Positions 48,161 through 61,150 are shown, counted from the stretch's first letter. The stretch is DNA of 64,000 nucleotides from Diphasiastrum complanatum (GCA_029204225.1 CM055094.1:21445584-21509583); one strand, 5' to 3'. Made by a program: numbers and translations. Notes: generated by a model from the letters alone, not told the origin.

Positions 48161-48635
48161 ATCGATAGATTAATCTAGTAGAAAACCAACTTGTTATATA
48201 TCTTGTAAGCTATTAAAACTCATCTTATTCATAAAAAAAAGTTAATTGGAAAAGTTTGAAATGACCTTCGCACTCTTTTTGATCCATCACACTCCAAGTT
48301 TCTTGCTTTATATGCAAAATCAAAGCTTTGGAGTTATGAGCAAAATAAGCAAAATAGTTTTTCAATAGATGTGTGTTGAAATTGCAAATTTCTGAATTGC
48401 AAAAGTTTGAAATAAACTTGCCACTCCATTTGATCCAACACACTCTGTATTTTCTGAATTTCAAGATTCACGTTGGCGCTCATTGTGGTCCAAAATATTC
48501 AAAGTTTCTTGCCATGATTTTCAGATCGATAAGACTATTTTTCTTTGATGTGAACGCTTTGAGTAGATGGGAAGAATACTTTGATGTGCAATACGATTTG
48601 CATTTACATGAGAAGTTATATTAGTTAATGGTAGA
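48161..48635 (-). repeat. Block X
   Basis: ORF 48,464-48,225 (MKFRKYRVCWIKWSGK). Direct counterpart of 13,690-14,136. Confidence 0.5.
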
Positions 48636-48815
48636 AAATAGAATCTTGAAGTATGGACCCCACGCGTTGCGGCTATCCAACTTCCAGTTAACTACATACG
48701 TTACTAGTGAGGTCAAGCTCCATATCATCTGAGTCTGTTTCATCTGATGAAGCATGACGCTTCACTCGTATCTTGGTCCTTTGCCTTGATTGTTGTGTTG
48801 GTGGTGGTTGGACCA
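48636..48815 (-). mobile_element. W fossil, terminal fragment and junction
   Basis: Short carboxyl W piece plus a reversed Ser/Arg-rich piece (about 48,720-48,812), ending at a jump into block Pd at gttatcttagcacattt. Confidence 0.45.
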
Positions 48816-49930
48816 GTGTTATCTTAGCACATTTGAATGTAGCTTGTGATATTATTGGTTCGATATTCTAGTAGCTTTTTTGCACCATTTAAGGTAAGAG
48901 AAAGAGAGCACAATCAAATAATGATGCAATAGGTTCTAGAAAAATGTAAATTTGTTGTTCTGGTATCTCCAATTTCTAGGAGTTTGGGCATGAAGACAAT
49001 CCTGCTCGAATCATGCACAGAAAAATTGATGAGTGTTTGCCATCTTGTTTGCATGTATGTGATGATTTTTGTTGTTCAATTACATCGATGTCGATTGAAG
49101 CTATGATAGCTTCGTGGTTGTCATTCGTAATATTAAAAGTTTTTTTTCACCTTATCTTGGGACAAGTTCACAAATAGCAAGGTAACAAATTGGGACTCGG
49201 CAAGAACTCACTCCAAATGACTTTTTGAGCTTCACTAACTTGTTCTCATGAATTTATCATTGTGTCTAACTTGCCATATACCAGTTTTATAAGTATTTGC
49301 TTGATCCTTTACTCTTAAATGCACCATAATGGTGCCCCCCTTTGCATGTGCCATAGTCCTAGAGCTCTAAAATTAACAATGTATACATATGTATGGAAGT
49401 TTTCAAGACATACTGATGTTTTTGCATCCACTTGTCTTTAAGCTTAAACATGTTCTTTGTAGTTCCTGAAGAAGTCTTGAAAGTTTGAAGCTTGTGTGTT
49501 AGGCCAAGTGTTGTTGTAGTTCATCGTAGATGCTTGGAGTTGATTATTGGCCACCTCCAAGGACATAGCTTTGAAAAAATTTGTCTAGGCCCCTTCATTT
49601 TTTAACGCTTGCTTCTTGTACAACCAAATTACCTTCCAATTTTTTCAAGCCTATTTGCGGTAAAGTGTCTCACATCTCTATGGAACACATGCACAAAAGT
49701 GAATCACTTTCTGCCATGTGATGATAGTGATACATTGTGCACTAGGGAATCACATTGTTGATAAGTTGGATTCACATTTACATCATGAAGCAAATAGTCT
49801 TGTAAATTTCGTGTTCAAGTGGATCGGAAGCTCACTCCAATGGATGTTGAGATTAATATATCATGCTATCTCTAGCCTAATAGCCACACATTAGATGTTT
49901 GGATCCAGAAAATATTCACACAAAGGGACA
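48816..49930 (+). repeat. Blocks Pd (partial), tail and S
   Basis: Pd from within the 45-codon ORF onward, an N-like section (49,145-49,330), then a longer tail (gaagcttgtgtgttaggcc, 49,487-49,600) also seen at 56,400-56,500, and block S. No complete gene. Confidence 0.65.
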
Positions 49931-51337
49931 CAGGTCTACCACGTAGGTCTGCCACGTAGTTTTCAATCAATGAAAAAGAAGGTAGATCCTTATCTTTGGT
50001 ACTGTGATAGTTAGTTCTTAGACTTATTGAGATCTTAGAAATTAAATTTTAGGGTCAGCCCAAAGTTTTTGACAATTGCTCATCAAGTGAATGAAATTCT
50101 AGTCAAGATTGTGTTCAATTTCGCTTGATTTGTGATATAGTTCGGATTGATTATTGCTGATCTTGTAGGAATTATTTGAAGAGGCATATTTATGTGCATA
50201 TGATTCGTTTTGGTTCAGGTTAGGTGAATCCTATATCCTTGCGAAGTCGAGATCAAGGAGGAGGCAGTTCTACATCCAATTTTTATGCAAATTCAAGCTA
50301 GTTTCCATTCTTGTTAACATTAATAGATATGATTTGGCTTAAGATTGGGTAGGATTTTATTGAGAGGTCAAGTTTTGAGCTTTATCAAGTCCCTAGGTAG
50401 TGGGATATCTAGTCTTTTATTCATTTCTATTTTGCATCTATTCAAGAAGAAGCAAACTCAAAGTCCAGCAAATCTTGGTCAAGAGGAAGAGGAGAGCTCT
50501 CATGAAGATTTCGTCATGATTCCAAGTTTCTCTTCTTCAAGCATAAGAGGTGAACACCCTTGGTGGATAGATAGTGGGGCTAGCTCCCACATGACAAGTA
50601 AGAGGGAGTATCTTTCAACCTTATCTACCTATGAAGGACCTATCAAGTGAATTTTTACAGCAATTAATTAAGCTTGTAAGATAGAAGGAATAGGATCCAT
50701 ACCTTTATGCTTGGGATTCTCAAGGAAAATCAAGATTGATGGAGTACTTTACATTTCTAGTATCACTAAGAACTTGCTTAGTGTAGGACAATTGCTTGAC
50801 AATGGTTTGATTGTGGAGTTCGCCACAAATACATGTAACATCGAGAAGGATGGCATGATCATTGCTAAAGGCATAAGGTTTGGAAGATTGTTCAAACTAG
50901 ATGCCTATGTGGATGCTAATATTGTGATGCTAGCCAAGGAGACCAAGCTATCCAACCATATTCTACGGCACAAAAGACTTGGCCACATCAACTCAAAATC
51001 ATGGAGATCATGTGCAAGGAGGAGCTTGCCTCAGGACTTCCAAGACCCTTAGCAAAGTTTATATGATGTTCCAACTCTCTACAATGACAACATTTCAGTC
51101 CAACACCTTGCAACCAACCCAATCTTCCATGCAAGACCAAAACATATCGAGATCTCTCATCATTTTGTGTCAGAGAAGGTGCAATCTAAGGAGATATCTT
51201 AGGAGCATGTGGCAAGTAGTGAATGTGTTGCTGATATCCTCACTAAACCACTTCAAAGAGCTGCATTTGTGAGGTTAAGGTCAGCCCTAGGGTTGATAGC
51301 AATTCTATGTTATCTTCAAACAAGTTGTGAGGAGGAG
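49931..51337 (+). mobile_element. Ty1/Copia fossil 3
   Basis: Leader (49,931-50,344), acidic gag-protease linker, WWIDSGASSHMT (about 50,565), ITKNLLSVGQLLDNG, HKRLGHIN, then the RNase H tail ADILTKPLQRA (about 51,232) and a purine tract. Same parts list as fossil 1. Broken. Confidence 0.8.
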
Positions 51338-52050
51338 TGTTAAATTTACAGAAGCTAGTTTGCATAAATTCCACTTGTAAATGACTTTGAGGCCATGATG
51401 TGGGATGTCACACATGCCAAAAGCATAGGATACCTTATTCTAAGTCAAATTATTAACCTAGCTTTGTAATGGTACCTTTGGAATGTGTCCAAAGAGTGCA
51501 TAGATAGGGTAGAAAAAAAGTAGGAGCTTAAAATAGTAGTTTTTGCATGGTTTTTGGATCTCGAGGTATCGACCCTAAATAGGGTGGATCAACTGGATCT
51601 TTAGGTTGGATGTTAGGGTTAGGTTGTGATGATTACATAGAAGCCGTAATATGCTCAAATTCGAGCTCTACATGTATAAATATGTGATGGGATTTCCATC
51701 CAATTATGAGCAAAATTGAGATTTTCCTTCTTGACTAGTTTGAGTCTATGATTTGACTGATGAATGCTATTGGCTTATGATTTTTTATGATCATTGAATG
51801 AAATTGGAGTTGTAGGTACAGTACGCAGGCAACAGCAAGCCGTACATCCACATGTGTGAAGAGTTTTGGAGATAATTCATGGAGTTCAAGCCAAGATAAA
51901 CTAGGAATCAATGCATTGATTAGTAATCTAGCTTCTAGATCTTGTTTGTATTTTAAGTAGGTGCTTTTTCCATCATTTCTAGAATCAAATGGGTTTATTT
52001 TGCTGTATTTTTATCAAAAGGAACTCCAACCTCCTACTAGTGGAAAAGTG
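51338..52050 (+). mobile_element. Copia 3' LTR of fossil 3 (right end uncertain)
   Basis: TGTTAAATTTAC start after gaggaggag; TATA-like tgtataaatatgtg near 51,674. Confidence 0.55.
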
Positions 52051-52855
52051 GGTGATAAAGGGGAGTTTGCTGATGTCCTAGTTCAGGATAAATGTGGTTA
52101 CAGTTGTCAAGGAAATTGTGGAAGAGGTGCCAATTGACACTACAATGGCTCCTTCAGAAAAACAAAAAATGTAAATGATCTTGATGATTTCTGAGAGTAA
52201 TAAATTCTCTTTTATTTTAGAAAACAATTGCGTTTATATTTCTTGAAATATTGTGTATTGAAATCTTTTTGATTAATTTAATGTTTTTAAATTTGTTTGT
52301 ATTAAAAATATATATTTAGCAGTTTTTTAATGATTTAAATATTAGCAAAACTAAAATTGCAACGAACTGTCAGGTTTTTAATATTTTAATTTTTCGTTGT
52401 GTTTCTATAAGAAGTTTTTAGAAATAATTTCATTTGCAATCATTTAATGTTTAAATATAAGTAAAGATTTAAATACTGATTAAAATTTTGTCATAATTTA
52501 AAAAATATTTCTCTTGATACAAGAATTGTAATTTAAAATACTTTTTAAATTCTTAAAAAACGATTGAAAACTTTTGTTTTAATAAGCAAAAAGATTTTTT
52601 TTAGTATTTCAAATGGTTGTGTCCAATGATTTCATTTTGAATAGTATTATTATTTCATATAAGCTAATTTGCAATTATTAACAAAAATCTATTAACAAAA
52701 TTTTAGTAGGTTGATTAATTTTCTTGCAAAATACAACATTGTTTTTAGCATTACAATATCTTTATTTGAAGCATTTTAAACATGGATATTTTTTTTATTA
52801 AATTAAACAAAAAAAACGACAAAAAAAAATGGGTCTCCATTCATTTCTTTTCTTT
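52051..52855. repeat. AT-rich block A, long form
   Basis: Direct counterpart of 17,401-18,249. No gene. Confidence 0.75.
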
Positions 52856-53590
52856 TTTGGGTCATCGTGTTTCATGATGAACAATCTTAGTAAATTCTTC
52901 CCTGGTGCATTTTTCCAAAATCAGATGAATGGCTTTTTTCTTTGGCTACACAAGCTCGCCAGAGATGTTGTCAAGTCACACCTACTTTTCTCTTTTTACG
53001 CCAGCACATGATTGCTGCAAACCCTTCTGCTAAACTCCTTGCCAACTTAGGAGATGCTGAAAACATCAGAGAGATTGAACGCCTCCTCAAAAGACCAAAT
53101 TTTTTCGTTGTCCAAGATAAATTCTTCCAAAACTCAAATGAAAGGCTTGGTTCTTTCAACCTAAACAACCCTAGTTCAGTGGTTTCTGGACAAAATATGG
53201 GAAAAATAAAGAAGTATACATGATGTAAAGGAAAGAATGGACAAGGGAGTGGTGCAAAAGAAGACTTACCGACTAAAAGACTGAACTTTTACAGGGATTA
53301 ACTGGCTCGCAGGATGACGAGGATCTACATAGAAGAACTCTCACTAGGAATACGGTGGATCAACCACAACTCAGCACGCAGAATGACAAGGCAAATATAT
53401 TTTTACATTTGCGCTACTGTAATAGAATGTTTGAGACCATTGATGTGAGACACTTTTACACTTGTATTTTATTACAGATCTTTGGCCTTATATACACAAG
53501 TCCTTCCATGATATTGTGTTTGCTTGGTCATACTTATCTAACATCAAAAGTGAATGGTACTTTCTGTTTGATGTTTTCTGCAATTTTGCA
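52856..53590. repeat. Blocks Y and H
   Basis: Y ORF 53,168-52,971 (minus, MFRLKEPSLSFEFWKNLSW) and the start of the H ORF (53,462, MYFITDLWPYIHKSFHDIV), cut short by a jump into gypsy sequence at about 53,590. Confidence 0.5.
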
Positions 53591-53865
53591 CATCATCATT
53601 CACATCACAATGCATACGAGATTTCAAAACAAGATGAAAAAGCTCATACTTAGAATCATGTAGTTTTTCCATAGCTTCCACTGAGCAACCCATCGATGAT
53701 GGGAGTACATTAGTCTCCCCATAAATAGAGACTATATGGTCAAACTTATCTTTAAATACCATAGTATGGTTTTTAAAATCTATTTACAAGTGGAGTCTCG
53801 GTTCGATCGACTGTGGAGGGCTCCGGATCGCTCGACTTTTGATGGACTCGGCTTAGTCCATCAAA
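53591..53865 (-). mobile_element. Ty3/gypsy protease fragment and minisatellite remnant
   Basis: Gypsy piece (VFKDKFDHIVSIYGETNV) fused to a remnant of minisatellite M (53,791-53,865). Broken. Confidence 0.6.
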
Positions 53866-54145
53866 ATGGTACTTTCTGTTTGATGTTTTCTGCAATTTTG
53901 AAATTGAAAATCTATCTTTATGTTCTTGCTCTTTTCTAAAACATTTCAAAGATTTCATTTAAAAAAAAATTGATTATGTTCTAACAACGGACTGCAATAT
54001 AATTAGAAGTATGTACCTCCGAAAATCTTAGCTATTTAGGAAAAACATCATTGAATTCTTGTTTTAAATCTTGCATTAAAAGTTGTTCTTGATTCTAATT
54101 TTTGGTGTTAAAGAATGTTAACACATTCACATCACAATGCATATC
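53866..54145 (+). repeat. Block H, second partial copy
   Basis: Resumes H at tggtactttctgtttgatg, so H is present twice around the gypsy fragment, indicating a local duplication or conversion patch. Confidence 0.6.
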
Positions 54146-54465
54146 AGTTAAAACATTTCACTAAGTTTTGGATTTTCACTCCCTGTAGGTTCTTGGTGTG
54201 TGAACCAAATGCAATTCCACCTTAAAATCACCTATTCTAGGAACATTAGGTGGTGTGTCGCTCATATGATTCTTGATTGTCTCTGGATATTCTGTTTTAC
54301 TAAAAATCCAAAATAGAATTTCATGATCTTCTTTAAAACCTGTTTGAAACTTGTTTCCTGTCTTTCGTCCTTTGTGAGCTGGTAAGGTGGATCCTTTCAG
54401 ATTTTTTCTTGACAGTGGAGCATATTCTGTGGGAAGATCAATATGGAGATGATATTTAGACATCT
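54146..54465 (-). pseudogene. V' variant, most open copy
   Basis: Minus-strand ORF 54,463-54,176, 95 codons, joins the MSKYHLHIDLPTEYAPL start to the V' tail in one frame (GRKTGNKFQTGFKEDHE ... RIGDFKVELHLVHTPRT). It differs from other copies by one base near the join, so the start and tail may originally have been one protein. It is truncated before GSENPKLSEMF. Confidence 0.4.
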
Positions 54466-54495
54466 TAATAATCGATAGATTAATCTAGTAGAAAA

Positions 54496-55560
54496 CCAAC
54501 TTGTTAGCTCCATATCATCTAAGTCTGTTTCATATGATGAAGCATGACGCTTCGCTCGTATCTCGGTTCTTTGCCTGGATTGTTGTGTTGGTGGTGGTTG
54601 GACCAGTGTGGTGGTTCTTCATGTTGAGCAAAAGAATCTTCAGCAGAATGATCCTTCGTCTGTGACATAGAGGACATGGGTGTCTTTCTCGATGTAAGCT
54701 TCGCTAGGCCGACCGTTTGGTGCTTTGCAGTTGGCCCTTGTGGAGAGAAAGAACTCTTTCTCTTTTGAGAAGCCGCTTTGCGTGGAATCTGTTGCAATAG
54801 GCCTAGAAGTAGAGTTGGTATTCTTGGCTGGTTCTGAGGGAGTCTCCCAAGCTTTTATCTGCTAGCATCAAGTGGTCTCAAAATCGAGGTCGGTGGCTCA
54901 AATGCTGCAAAGTGACATCTATCAGAAGATAGCCCAATAACTGGAGGTTTGCTTGTTCTTGATATAGTCATGGAGGCAGTTGGAAGCAAACTGGGCCCAG
55001 TCATAAAGGTTCTGATCGTGTAGTTTAGAATCAGCCATCATGTGGAATAGTTTCATGGGGATACACATGATCTTGGACCTATAGCGCTATGTATATTTCG
55101 TTAGATAGGCGCATGGAGCAGCTAAGGGCTTATCATTTATGACCTCGATACGGTAACCATCTTTTTTTTTCCATTTGTCCACTGAGGGGTCTATGTATTT
55201 GAAGTATGTTGTTGGATTCAATCTTTTTGAGGGTCTTGTTGACTGTGTTTGGTCCCCTAGGGAAGCCAAATGTATTGAGCTCAGCTCCAGAAATAGGGAT
55301 AATATAAACAAAATTTTGGTTAGGAGGTAACATGAACTGGAAAATCTGTCGGTGTGGTTATAAGCAATATGCAATAGAAATGGGCTCTGATAGCCACTAA
55401 AAAGAGGAAGTTGGAACTCTATGTGGCTCAGGAACTAGTGTGCCACCTGGTACCAAGTCTTCATCTCAGAGATATCGAGGCTTTCCATGGTGATGTCAAT
55501 TATGTCTTGAGTTGGGTCATCAAAACTGGAAGATGTTGTGGCAGACATGTTGAAGGTTTG
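54496..55560 (-). mobile_element. W fossil
   Basis: Contains the Ser/basic segment (54,797-54,519) and gag-like part (LPPNQNFVYIIPISGAEL, 55,333); primer-like site at 55,383-55,396. Joined directly to V' without block X. Broken. Confidence 0.5.
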
Positions 55561-55790
55561 GCTTTGTTGAAGGTTTGGCTCTGGTAACAGACAAGTGGAG
55601 TCTCGGCTCGATCGACTGTGGAGGGCTTCGGATCAGTCGACTTTTGATGGACTCGGCTCAGTCAACTTTGTATGTAGATTATGGACGCATAGCTCGGTCC
55701 ACAGTGATTGTAGAGTATGGGGGTGCGGCTCTATGAGCAGTCTATGTAGAGTATTGCTCGGCAGTGTATGGAGAATAGAAATGTGTGGAA
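55561..55790 (-). repeat. Minisatellite M
   Basis: About three and a half units, preceded by a short duplication of gaaggtttggct (55,551-55,578). Confidence 0.75.
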
Positions 55791-57055
55791 AAATTTGGAG
55801 CAATGTCGCTCTGATAGGATGTGAAAACGATGATGTTTCTTCGCGATAACGTACTAGTAGAGAGATTTCAACCCAAATCGGTGTTGAATGTGTGGTTTTG
55901 ACGAGCTCCAGTAGCACTACCACTCAACATTCTCGTGCTAGATGTGACGATTTTTGTGTAATGTAGCAAGTCTTGGTAGCTTAGGGTTTTTGAAAATGGA
56001 TGATGATGGCACTCTGGATCCGTGGTGGATGTATGTAGATGTTGTCCAAGGATGCGAAGGAGTAATCAAGCACGGTCGTAGCGAATGATAGATCGCCACT
56101 AATAGATGGAAAATCGATCCTTTGAAGCTATAGATTTTCAAAGCTTCTGAATTCCATTTCCATGCTTGAAGAAGGGAAGTGCCAGCATCAAATCTTCTCC
56201 CATCAGAGTGTGTTTTCATTTCCTAAAAAGCATGCATGGCAACATGTTAGTAAAGCGTGATATTGTGAATTTTTGTACCCCCCTTTGCATGTGCCATAGT
56301 CCTAGAGCTCTAAAATTAACAATGTATACACATGTATGGAAGTTTTCAAGACATGCTGATGTTTTTGCATCCACTTGTCTTTAAGCTTAAACATGTTCTT
56401 TGTAGTTCCTGAAGAAGTCTTGAAAGTTTGAAGCTTGTGTGTTAAGCCAAGTGTTGTTGTAGTTCATCATAGATGCTTGGAGTTGATTATTGGCCACCTC
56501 ATTTTTTAACGCTTGCTTCTTGTACAACCAAATTACCTTCCAATTTTTTCAAGCCTATTCGTGGTAAAGTGTCTCACATCTCTATGGAACATATGCACAA
56601 AAGTGAATCACTTTCGGCCATGTGTTGATAGTGATACATTGTGCACTAGGGAATCACATTGTTGATAAGTTGGATTCACATTTACATCATGAAGCAAATA
56701 GTCTTGTAAGTTTCGTGCTCAAGTGGATCGGAAGCTCACTCCAATGGATGTTGAGATTAATATATCATGCTATCTCTAGCCTAATAGCCACACACTAGAT
56801 GTTTGGATCCAGAAAATATTCACACAAAGGGACACAGGTCTACCACGTAGGTCTGCCACGTAGTTTTCAATCAATCGAAAAGGAAGGTAGATCCTTATCT
56901 TTGGTACTGTGATAGTTAGTTCTTAGACTTATTGAGATCTTAGAAATTAAATTTTATGGTCAGCCCAAAGTTTCTGACAATTGCTCATCAAGTGAATGCA
57001 ATTCTAGTCAAGATTGTGTTCAATTTTGCTTGATTTGTGATATAGTTTGGATTGA
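55791..57055 (+). repeat. Block P, tail, S and leader
   Basis: P core with a clean primer-like gctctgata (55,808-55,816), then a jump at about 56,275 that removes Pd and goes straight to the tail (ccatagtcctagagctc), S and the Copia leader. No gene. Confidence 0.7.
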
Positions 57056-58256
57056 TTATTGCTTGATGATTCAACTGATCTTGTAGAAATCATTTGAAGA
57101 GGCATATTTATGTGCATATGATTCCTTTTGGTTCAGGTTAGGTGAATCCTATATCCTTGCGAAGTCGAGATCAGGGAGGAGGTAGTTCTACATCCAATTT
57201 TTATGCAAATTCAAGCTAGTTTCCTTTCTTGTTAACATTAATAGATATGATTTGGCTTAAGATCAGGTAGGATCTTATTGAAAGGTCAAGTTTTGAGCTT
57301 TCTCAAGTCCCTAGGTAGTGGGATACATAGTCTTTTAATCATTTCTATTTTGCATCTATTCAAGAAGAAGCAAACTCAAAGTCCAGCAAATCTTGGTCAA
57401 GAGGAAGAGGAGAGCTCTCATGAAGATTTCGTCATGATGCCAAGTTTCTCTTCTGCAAGCATAAGAGGTGAAGACCCTTGGTGGATAGATAGTGGGGCTA
57501 GCTCCCACATGACAAATAAGAGGGAGTATTTTTCAATGTTATCTACCTATGAAGGACCTCTCAAGTCAGTTTTTACAGCAAATAATTCTGCTTGTAAGAT
57601 AGAAGGAATAGGATCCATACCTTTATGCTTGGGATTTTCAAGGAGAATCAAGATTGATGGAGTACTTTACATTTCTAGTATCACTAAGAACTTGCTTAGT
57701 GTAGGACAATTGCTTGACAATGGTTTGATTGTGGAGTTCGCCACAAATACATGTAACATCGAGAAGGATGGCAAGATCATTGCTAAAGGTATAAGGTTTG
57801 GAAGATTGTTCAAACTAGATGCCTATGTGGATGCTAATATTGTGATGCTAGCCAGGGAGACCAAGCTATCCAACCATATTCTACCTCACAAAAGACTTGG
57901 CCACATCAAGTCAAAATCCATGTAGATCATGTGCAAGGAGGAGCTTGCCTCAGGACTTCCAAGATCCTTAGCAAATTTTATATGATGTTCCAACTCTCTA
58001 CAATGACAACATTTCAGTCCAACACCTTGCAACCAACCCAATCTTCCATGCAAGACCAAAACATATCGAGATCTCTCATCATTTTCTATCAGAGGAGGTG
58101 TAATCTAAGGAGATATCTTGGGAGCATGTGGCAAGTAGTGAATGTATTGCTGATATCCTCACTAAACCACTTCAAAGAGCTGCATTTGTGAAGTTAAGGT
58201 CAGCCCTAGGGTTGATAGCAATTCTATGTTATCTTCAAACAAGTTGTGAGGAGGAG
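57056..58256 (+). mobile_element. Ty1/Copia fossil 4
   Basis: Longest open protease region (57,278-57,925): linker, WWIDSGASSHMTNKREYF, ITKNLLSVGQLLDNG, HKRLGHI; then the RNase H tail (about 58,150). Same incomplete parts list as fossils 1 and 3. Broken, with few breaks in the protease part. Confidence 0.8.
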
Positions 58257-58980
58257 TGTTAAATTTACACAAGCTAGTTTGCATAAATTCCACTTGTAAA
58301 TGACTTTGAGGCCATGATGTGGGATGTCCAACATGCCAAAAGCATAGGATACCTTATTCTAAGTCAAATTATTAACCTAGATTTGGAATGGTACCTTTGG
58401 AATGTGTCCAAAGAGTGCATAGATAGGGCAGAAAAAAAGTAGGAGCTTAAAATAGTAGTTTTTGCATTGTTTTTGGATCTCGAGGTATCGACCCTAAATA
58501 GGGTCGATCAACTGGATCAACATAGTTGGATGTTAGGGTTAGGTTGTGATGATTACATAGAAGCCGTAATACGCTCAAATTCAAGCTCTACATGTATAAA
58601 TATGTGATGGGATTTCCATCCAATTATGAGCAAAATTGAGATTTTTCTTCTTGACTAGTTTGAGTCTATGATTTCACTGATGAATGCTATTGGCTTATGA
58701 TTTTTTATGATCATTGAATGAGATTGGAGTTGCAGGTACAGTACGCAGGCAGCAGCAAGCCGTACATCCACATGTGTGAAGAGTTTTGGAGATAATTCAT
58801 AAAGTTCAAGCCAAGATAAACTAGGAATCAATGCATTGGTTAGTAATCTAGCTTCTAGATCTTGTTTGGATTTTTAAGTAGGTGCTTTCTCCATCATTTC
58901 TAGAATCAAATGAGTTTATTTTGCTGTATTTTAATCAAAAAGAACCCCAACCTCCTACTAGTGGAAAAGTGGGTGATAAA
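58257..58980 (+). mobile_element. Copia 3' LTR of fossil 4 (right end uncertain)
   Basis: TGTTAAATTTAC start directly after the purine tract; TATA-like tgtataaatatgtg near 58,593. Confidence 0.55.
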
Positions 58981-59790
58981 GGGGAGTTTGCTGATGTCCT
59001 AGTTCAGGAGAAATGTGGTTACAGTTGTCAAGGAAATTGTGGAAGAGGTGCCAATTGACACTACAATGGCTCCTTAAAAAAAATAAAAAATGTAAATAAT
59101 CTTGATGATTTCTGGGAGTAATAAATTCTTTTTTATTTTAGAAAACAATTGCGTTTATATTTCTTGAAATATTGTGTATTGAAATCTTTTTGATTAATTT
59201 AATGTTTTTAAATTTGTTTGTATTAAAAATATAGATTTAGCAGTTTTTTAATGATTTAAATATTAGCAAAACTAAAATTGCAACGAACTGTCAAGTTTTT
59301 AATATTTTAATTTTTCGTTGTGTTTTTATAAGAAGTTTTTAAAAATAATTTCATTTGCAATCATTTAATGTTTAAATATAAGTAAAGATTTAAATACTGA
59401 TTAAAATTTTGTCATAATTTGAAAAATAGTTTTCTTGATACAAGAATTGTAATTTAAAACACTTTTAAAATTTTTAAAAAAACATTGAAACTTTTGTTTT
59501 AATAAGCAAAAAGGTTTTTCTTAGTTATTCTAATGGTTGTGTCCAATGATTTTATTTTGAATAGTACTATTATTTCATATAAGCTAATTTCCAATTATTA
59601 ACAAAAATCTACTAACAAAATTTTAGTAGGTTGATTAATTTTCTTGCAAAATACAACATTTTTTTTAGCATTACAATATCTCTATTTGAAGCATTATAAA
59701 TATGGATATTTTTTAAATAAAATTAAAAAAAAAAAGACAAAAAAAAAATGGGTCTCCATGTCATTTCTTTTTTTTTTGGGTCATCGTGTT
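58981..59790. repeat. AT-rich block A, long form
   Basis: Counterpart of 17,401-18,249 and 52,051-52,855. No gene. Confidence 0.75.
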
Positions 59791-60704
59791 TCATGATGAA
59801 CAATCTTAGTAAATTCTTCCCTAGTTCATTCTTCCAAAATCAGATGAATGGCTTTTTTCTTTGGCTACACAAGCTCGCCAGAGATGTTGTCAAGTCACAC
59901 CTACTTTTCTCTTTTTACACCAGCACATGATTGATTTGCTGCAAACCCTTTTGTTAAACTCTTTGCCAACTTAGGAGATGCTGAAAACATCAGAGAGACT
60001 GAACGCCTCCTCAAAAGAACAAATTTTTTCGCTGTCCAAGATAAATTCTTCCAAAACTCAAATGAAAGACCTGGTTCTTTCAACCTAAACAACCCTAGTT
60101 CGGTGGTTTCTGGACAAAATATGGAAAAAATAAAGAAGTATACATGATATAAAGGAAAGGAAGGACAAGGCAGTGGTGCAAAAGAAGACTTACCGGCTAA
60201 AAGACTGAACTTTTACAGGTATTAACTAGCTCGCAGGATGACGAGGATCTGCATAGAAGATCTCTCACTAGGAATACGGTGAATCGACTACAGCTCAGCA
60301 TGCGCAAGGACAAGGCAAAGATATTTTTACATTTACGCTACTGTAATAGAATGTTTGAGGCCATTCATGTGAGACACTTTTACACTCGTATTTTTTTACA
60401 ATCTTTGGCCTTATATACACAAGTCCTTCCATAATATTGTGTTTGCTTGGTCATACTTACCTAACATCAAAAGTGAATGGTACTTTATGTTTGATGTTTT
60501 CTGCAATTTTGAAATTGAAAATCTATCTTTATGTTCTTGCTCTTTTCTCAAACATTTCAAAGATTTCACCTTGGAAAAATTTGATTATGTGCTTAAAACG
60601 GACTGCAATATAATTAGAAGTATGTACCTCAGAAAATCTTACCTATTTAGGAAAAACATCATTGAACTCTTTTTTAAATCTTGCATTAAAAGCTGTTCTT
60701 GATG
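59791..60704. repeat. Blocks Y and H
   Basis: Y ORF 60,092-59,901 (minus) and H ORF 60,439-60,702 (plus, MFAWSYLPNIKSEWYFMF ... LRKSYLFRKNIIELFF), both open. Confidence 0.5.
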
Positions 60705-60935
60705 CTAATTTTTGGTGTTAAAGCATGTTAACACATTCACATCATCATTCACATCACAATGCATAGGAGATTTCAAAACAAGATGAAAAAGCTCATACTT
60801 AGAATCATGTAGTTTTTCCATAACTTCCGCCAAGCAAACAATCGATGATGGGAGTACATTAGTCTCCCCATAAATAGAGACTATCTGGTCAAACTTATCT
60901 TTAAATACCATAGTATGGTTTTTAAAATCTATTTA
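60705..60935 (-). mobile_element. Ty3/gypsy protease fossil fragment
   Basis: Counterpart of 19,142-19,371 with the same abrupt join to the minisatellite. Broken. Confidence 0.65.
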
Positions 60936-61150
60936 CAAGTGGAGTCTCGGCTCGATCGACTGTGGAGGGCTTCGGATCGGTCGACTTTTGATGGACTCGG
61001 CTCAGTCAACTTTGTATGCAGAGTATGGATGCTCAGCTTGGTCCACAGTGAATGCATAGTATGGATGCTCGGCTCGGTCCATGGTGATTGCAGAGTATGG
61101 GGGCTCGGCTCTATGAGCAGTGTATGTAGAGTATTGCTCGGCAGTGTATG
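60936..61150 (-). repeat. Minisatellite M
   Basis: Same unit count and variant order as at 19,372-19,604, including the tgcatagtatgg variant, which ties these two modules together. Confidence 0.8.
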
